This document shows positions 61,480-64,000 of a stretch of 64,000 bases of DNA, piece after piece. Position 1 is the first letter of the stretch; each line of letters opens with the position of its first letter. The stretch comes from Proteiniphilum saccharofermentans (GTDB lineage Bacteria; Bacteroidota; Bacteroidia; Bacteroidales; Dysgonomonadaceae), in contig NZ_LT605205.1 in NCBI RefSeq assembly GCF_900095135.1, forward strand, positions 434,001-498,000, read 5' to 3'. The notes below the pieces were generated by a model, which saw nothing but the letters and a program-made list of their open reading frames with translations, had not been told where the DNA came from and made no database searches. A program made the translations under genes and the position numbers.

Positions 61480-63882
61480 ATGAATCAATTAAAGAGTCTT
61501 TATGTAAGGCTGACCGGGATAATCGTTTTCATTTTCTTTTTTCATTCTTTATTTGCACAACAAGACCGCCAGGCCGTTATTCGGGGAAGCGTAAAGGATA
61601 GTAAAGGTGATCCGGTAGAGTTTGCTACCGTCTACATAAAAGAAACCCAGCAGGGTACACAATCGGACATTAAGGGAGATTTCCTTTTGCAGGTTGCGCC
61701 GGGGAGTTACACGTTTTGTGTGCAAATGATGGGGTACGAAACACATGAACAACCCATCACCGTGCAACCGGGCGGGAGAATGACGATTTCGGTAGAGTTG
61801 GCTGAGAAGAGATATGCACTCCAGGAGGTGGTGATAGAAGCCAAATCTTCCGTACAACGCATTAATGAGTCGGCATACAATGCCGTAGCGCTGGATGCCA
61901 CGGTACAACATAATTTAACGACTAATCTGTCGGGCATGCTCAATAAGGTGTCTGGTGTCAGGATCCGCGAAACCGGTGGGGTAGGATCTGAAATGCAGGT
62001 TATGATGGACGGCTTCAGTGGGAAACATGTGAAAGTCTTTATCGACGGCGTTCCTCAGGAAGGTGTGGGAGCATCGTTCGGATTGAATAATATCCCTGTA
62101 AACTATGCCGAGCGTATAGAGGTATACAAGGGGGTAGTACCCGTAGAGTTTGGAACCGATGCCATTGGCGGCGTAATCAATATTGTGACCAGGAAAGGTT
62201 TTAATAGGAAATGGCATCTCGATGCCTCCTATTCGTATGGTTCGTTCAATACCCATAAGTCTTACTTCAATTTCGGACAAACATTTGATAACGGACTGAC
62301 TTATGAGGTAAATGCGTTTCAAAACTATTCCGATAATAATTACTATGTGGATACGCCGGTAAAAGAGTTTTTGCCAGACGGAGGTAGTAGTACCGACAGG
62401 TCAAAGATTGAGCATGTAAAACGGTTCCATGATACTTTTCATAATGAAGCGATATCAGGAAAAGTCGGTCTGGTAGATAAACCGTGGGCAGACCGGTTGA
62501 TATTTGGGGTCACTTATTCACAGGTATATAAAGAGTTGCAGACAGGCGTACGCCAGGAGATCGTTTTTGGTGGCAAATACCGCAAGGGCCATTCTGTGAT
62601 GCCGTCGCTCGAATACCGCAAACGGAATATGTTTGTGGATGGGTTGGATGTGACGCTAACGGCCAACTACAATAAAAACAATACGCATAATGTAGATACC
62701 TCCTCTTATGAATTTAACTGGCGGGGAGAAAAACGTCTGCGGACCGGTACGCCCGGGGAGCAGTCATACATGCATCTACGATCAGACAATAATAACTGGA
62801 ATGGAACGGTTTCTGCCCGTTACCGGTTAAAGGATATCCATTCGTTTACATTCAACCATATTATCAACTCCTTCAGGCGTTCCAACAGGTCGCTTCTGAC
62901 ACCCGGATCCGGCCCTGACCCGATACCCAAAGAAACGCAGAAGAATGTCAGCGGTCTCTCTTACCAGCTTATGCCCAACGATAGATGGAATGCATCGCTC
63001 TTCGGTAAATATTACTATCAGTATGTGGCAGGCCCGATAGCTACCTCCTCTTCACTTGATGAAATTGTACGGGCCACTAAAACCATCAGCACTACCGGTT
63101 ATGGTGCGGCCGGGACCTATTTTATCATGGATAATTTACAGGCCAAGATATCTTATGAGAAGGTGTACCGCCTGCCTACCAATAATGAAATGTTTGGCGA
63201 TGAAGACCTGGAAACCGGAGATATAGCGATCAAGCCCGAGAACAGCCATAATATCAACTTCAATGTGAGTCTTGATGAGTCATTTGATAAACATGCCATT
63301 TACCTGGAGGGGGGATTGATTTACCGTGATATAAAGGATTATATCCAGCGTAATATCACGGGACTGGGCGGTGGACGCTATGGTGCTGCCTATGTCAACC
63401 ACGGTAAAGTGCTTACGAAAGGGTATACCCTTACTGCGCGCTACAATTTTTCAAATCTGTTGAGCGTGGGAGGAAACTTCACCGAAATCAATACACGCGA
63501 TAATGTAGCGACAACCATTACCGGCTCACCCAGTAATACTTATAAAGCCCGTATGCCCAATGTCCCTTATCTTTTTGCTAATGCGGATATTACTTTTTAC
63601 CGTCACGACCTGGGTGCGAAAGGGAATGTGCTGACGGTTTCTTACGATAATTTCTATGTAAAGAGTTTTCCCCTCTATTCGGAGGCACTGGGCAGTAGCG
63701 AGAGTAAATCAGTTGTACCTACTCAGTTCTCCCATAATGTGAGTGTCTCCTACTCTCTGAAAGAGGGGCGTTACAATATCTCATTCGAGTGTCAGAATCT
63801 TACTGATGAAAAGTTGTATGATAACTTTAGCTTGCAAAAGGCGGGCAGGGCATTCTACGGTAAACTGAGGGTTTCTCTGTAA
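61480..63882 (+). CDS. TonB-dependent receptor with carboxypeptidase-like N-terminal domain
   Basis: The 800-residue protein has a signal peptide (ending SLFAQ) and a CarboxypepD_reg-like domain (about 30-115; GDPVEFATVYIKETQQGTQ). A plug (VSGVRIRETGGVGSEMQVMM, GVVPVEFGTDAIGGVINIV) is followed by a barrel ending GKLRVSL. It lacks the close plug similarity that the two HmuR proteins share, and its heme motif is not visible. It may take up another iron chelate. It has its own promoter and operator-like palindrome and is followed by a further gene. Confidence 0.88.
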   Translation: MNQLKSLYVRLTGIIVFIFFFHSLFAQQDRQAVIRGSVKDSKGDPVEFATVYIKETQQGTQSDIKGDFLLQVAPGSYTFCVQMMGYETHEQPITVQPGGRMTISVELAEKRYALQEVVIEAKSSVQRINESAYNAVALDATVQHNLTTNLSGMLNKVSGVRIRETGGVGSEMQVMMDGFSGKHVKVFIDGVPQEGVGASFGLNNIPVNYAERIEVYKGVVPVEFGTDAIGGVINIVTRKGFNRKWHLDASYSYGSFNTHKSYFNFGQTFDNGLTYEVNAFQNYSDNNYYVDTPVKEFLPDGGSSTDRSKIEHVKRFHDTFHNEAISGKVGLVDKPWADRLIFGVTYSQVYKELQTGVRQEIVFGGKYRKGHSVMPSLEYRKRNMFVDGLDVTLTANYNKNNTHNVDTSSYEFNWRGEKRLRTGTPGEQSYMHLRSDNNNWNGTVSARYRLKDIHSFTFNHIINSFRRSNRSLLTPGSGPDPIPKETQKNVSGLSYQLMPNDRWNASLFGKYYYQYVAGPIATSSSLDEIVRATKTISTTGYGAAGTYFIMDNLQAKISYEKVYRLPTNNEMFGDEDLETGDIAIKPENSHNINFNVSLDESFDKHAIYLEGGLIYRDIKDYIQRNITGLGGGRYGAAYVNHGKVLTKGYTLTARYNFSNLLSVGGNFTEINTRDNVATTITGSPSNTYKARMPNVPYLFANADITFYRHDLGAKGNVLTVSYDNFYVKSFPLYSEALGSSESKSVVPTQFSHNVSVSYSLKEGRYNISFECQNLTDEKLYDNFSLQKAGRAFYGKLRVSL

Positions 63883-63977
63883 AATAAAATTGTAATGGAT
63901 CGATTGGATCGGTTCCTATGTATACAAACTTCAAATTACTTAAATAATTAAATATTATCAATTAAAACTAAAATAAT

Positions 63978-64000
63978 ATGAAACGAGCATCTGAACTATT
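63978..64000 (+). CDS. Start of next gene (partial)
   Basis: An ATG 95 nt after the receptor stop opens the frame MKRASEL and runs off the window edge. A charged start could lead into a signal peptide; too little is visible to say more. Confidence 0.35.

Noticed and set aside
61332-61601. 89-codon frame before the third receptor
   Set aside because: It spans the promoter and palindrome and overlaps the receptor's signal peptide in another frame; no conserved features.

Overview
The window looks like chromosomal DNA of a Bacteroidota bacterium, most likely order Bacteroidales. The evidence is a SusC/SusD pair driven by an ECF sigma/FecR couple, a hybrid two-component protein carrying its own AraC-type output domain, -7 boxes of the TAnnTTTG type, lipoproteins with short lipoboxes, and a heme-uptake operon laid out like the hmuYRSTUV operon of Porphyromonas. 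No rRNA, complete tRNA or CRISPR array was seen.

Bases 1-27328 form a carbohydrate-utilisation region, almost all on the minus strand. Read in the direction of transcription it has an ECF sigma factor, a FecR anti-sigma factor (separated from the sigma gene by an IS4-type insertion), SusC, SusD, a decayed DUF1080 gene, a secreted FAD-dependent oxidoreductase, a XylR-like regulator, an MFS sugar transporter, nagA and nagB (amino-sugar catabolism), three Gfo/Idh/MocA-type proteins and an ApbE flavin transferase. A second operon encodes two secreted esterases/hydrolases, an Nramp-like transporter, an epimerase-like protein, a DapA-family lyase and an M20 amidohydrolase that runs off the left edge. 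Between these operons lies the wreck of a DUF433/DUF5615 toxin-antitoxin pair.

Bases 27329-45300 are mostly housekeeping: a gene-free stretch with a good candidate small RNA, rpsO, nadB, folP, cdaA, recF, a DUF721 gene, an outer-membrane protein, secG, a TPR-like protein, lptE, a sigma-54-type activator, an acyltransferase, glmM, a DUF4827 lipoprotein, an NrnA-like DHH phosphoesterase, comEC and rpe.

Bases 45382-64000 hold an envelope and iron/heme region. A hybrid two-component regulator (minus strand) lies beside a plus-strand hmu cluster: a calycin-like lipoprotein, HmuY and HmuR (first set), HmuY and HmuR (second set), HmuS (a CobN-like protein with membrane anchors at both ends), HmuT, HmuU (ExbB/TolQ-like) and HmuV (DUF2149, ExbD-like). 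A third TonB-dependent receptor and the start of another gene follow. The two hmuY promoters share an 18-bp box (17/18 identical). The third receptor promoter has a perfect 14-bp palindrome. A strong terminator hairpin sits between the second hmuY and hmuR.

The most interesting system here is the duplicated hmu locus, in which a periplasm-facing chelatase-like protein is encoded with what looks like its own proton-driven motor. The second most interesting items are the candidate small RNA upstream of the ECF operon and the broken genes that record recent decay of the sugar region.
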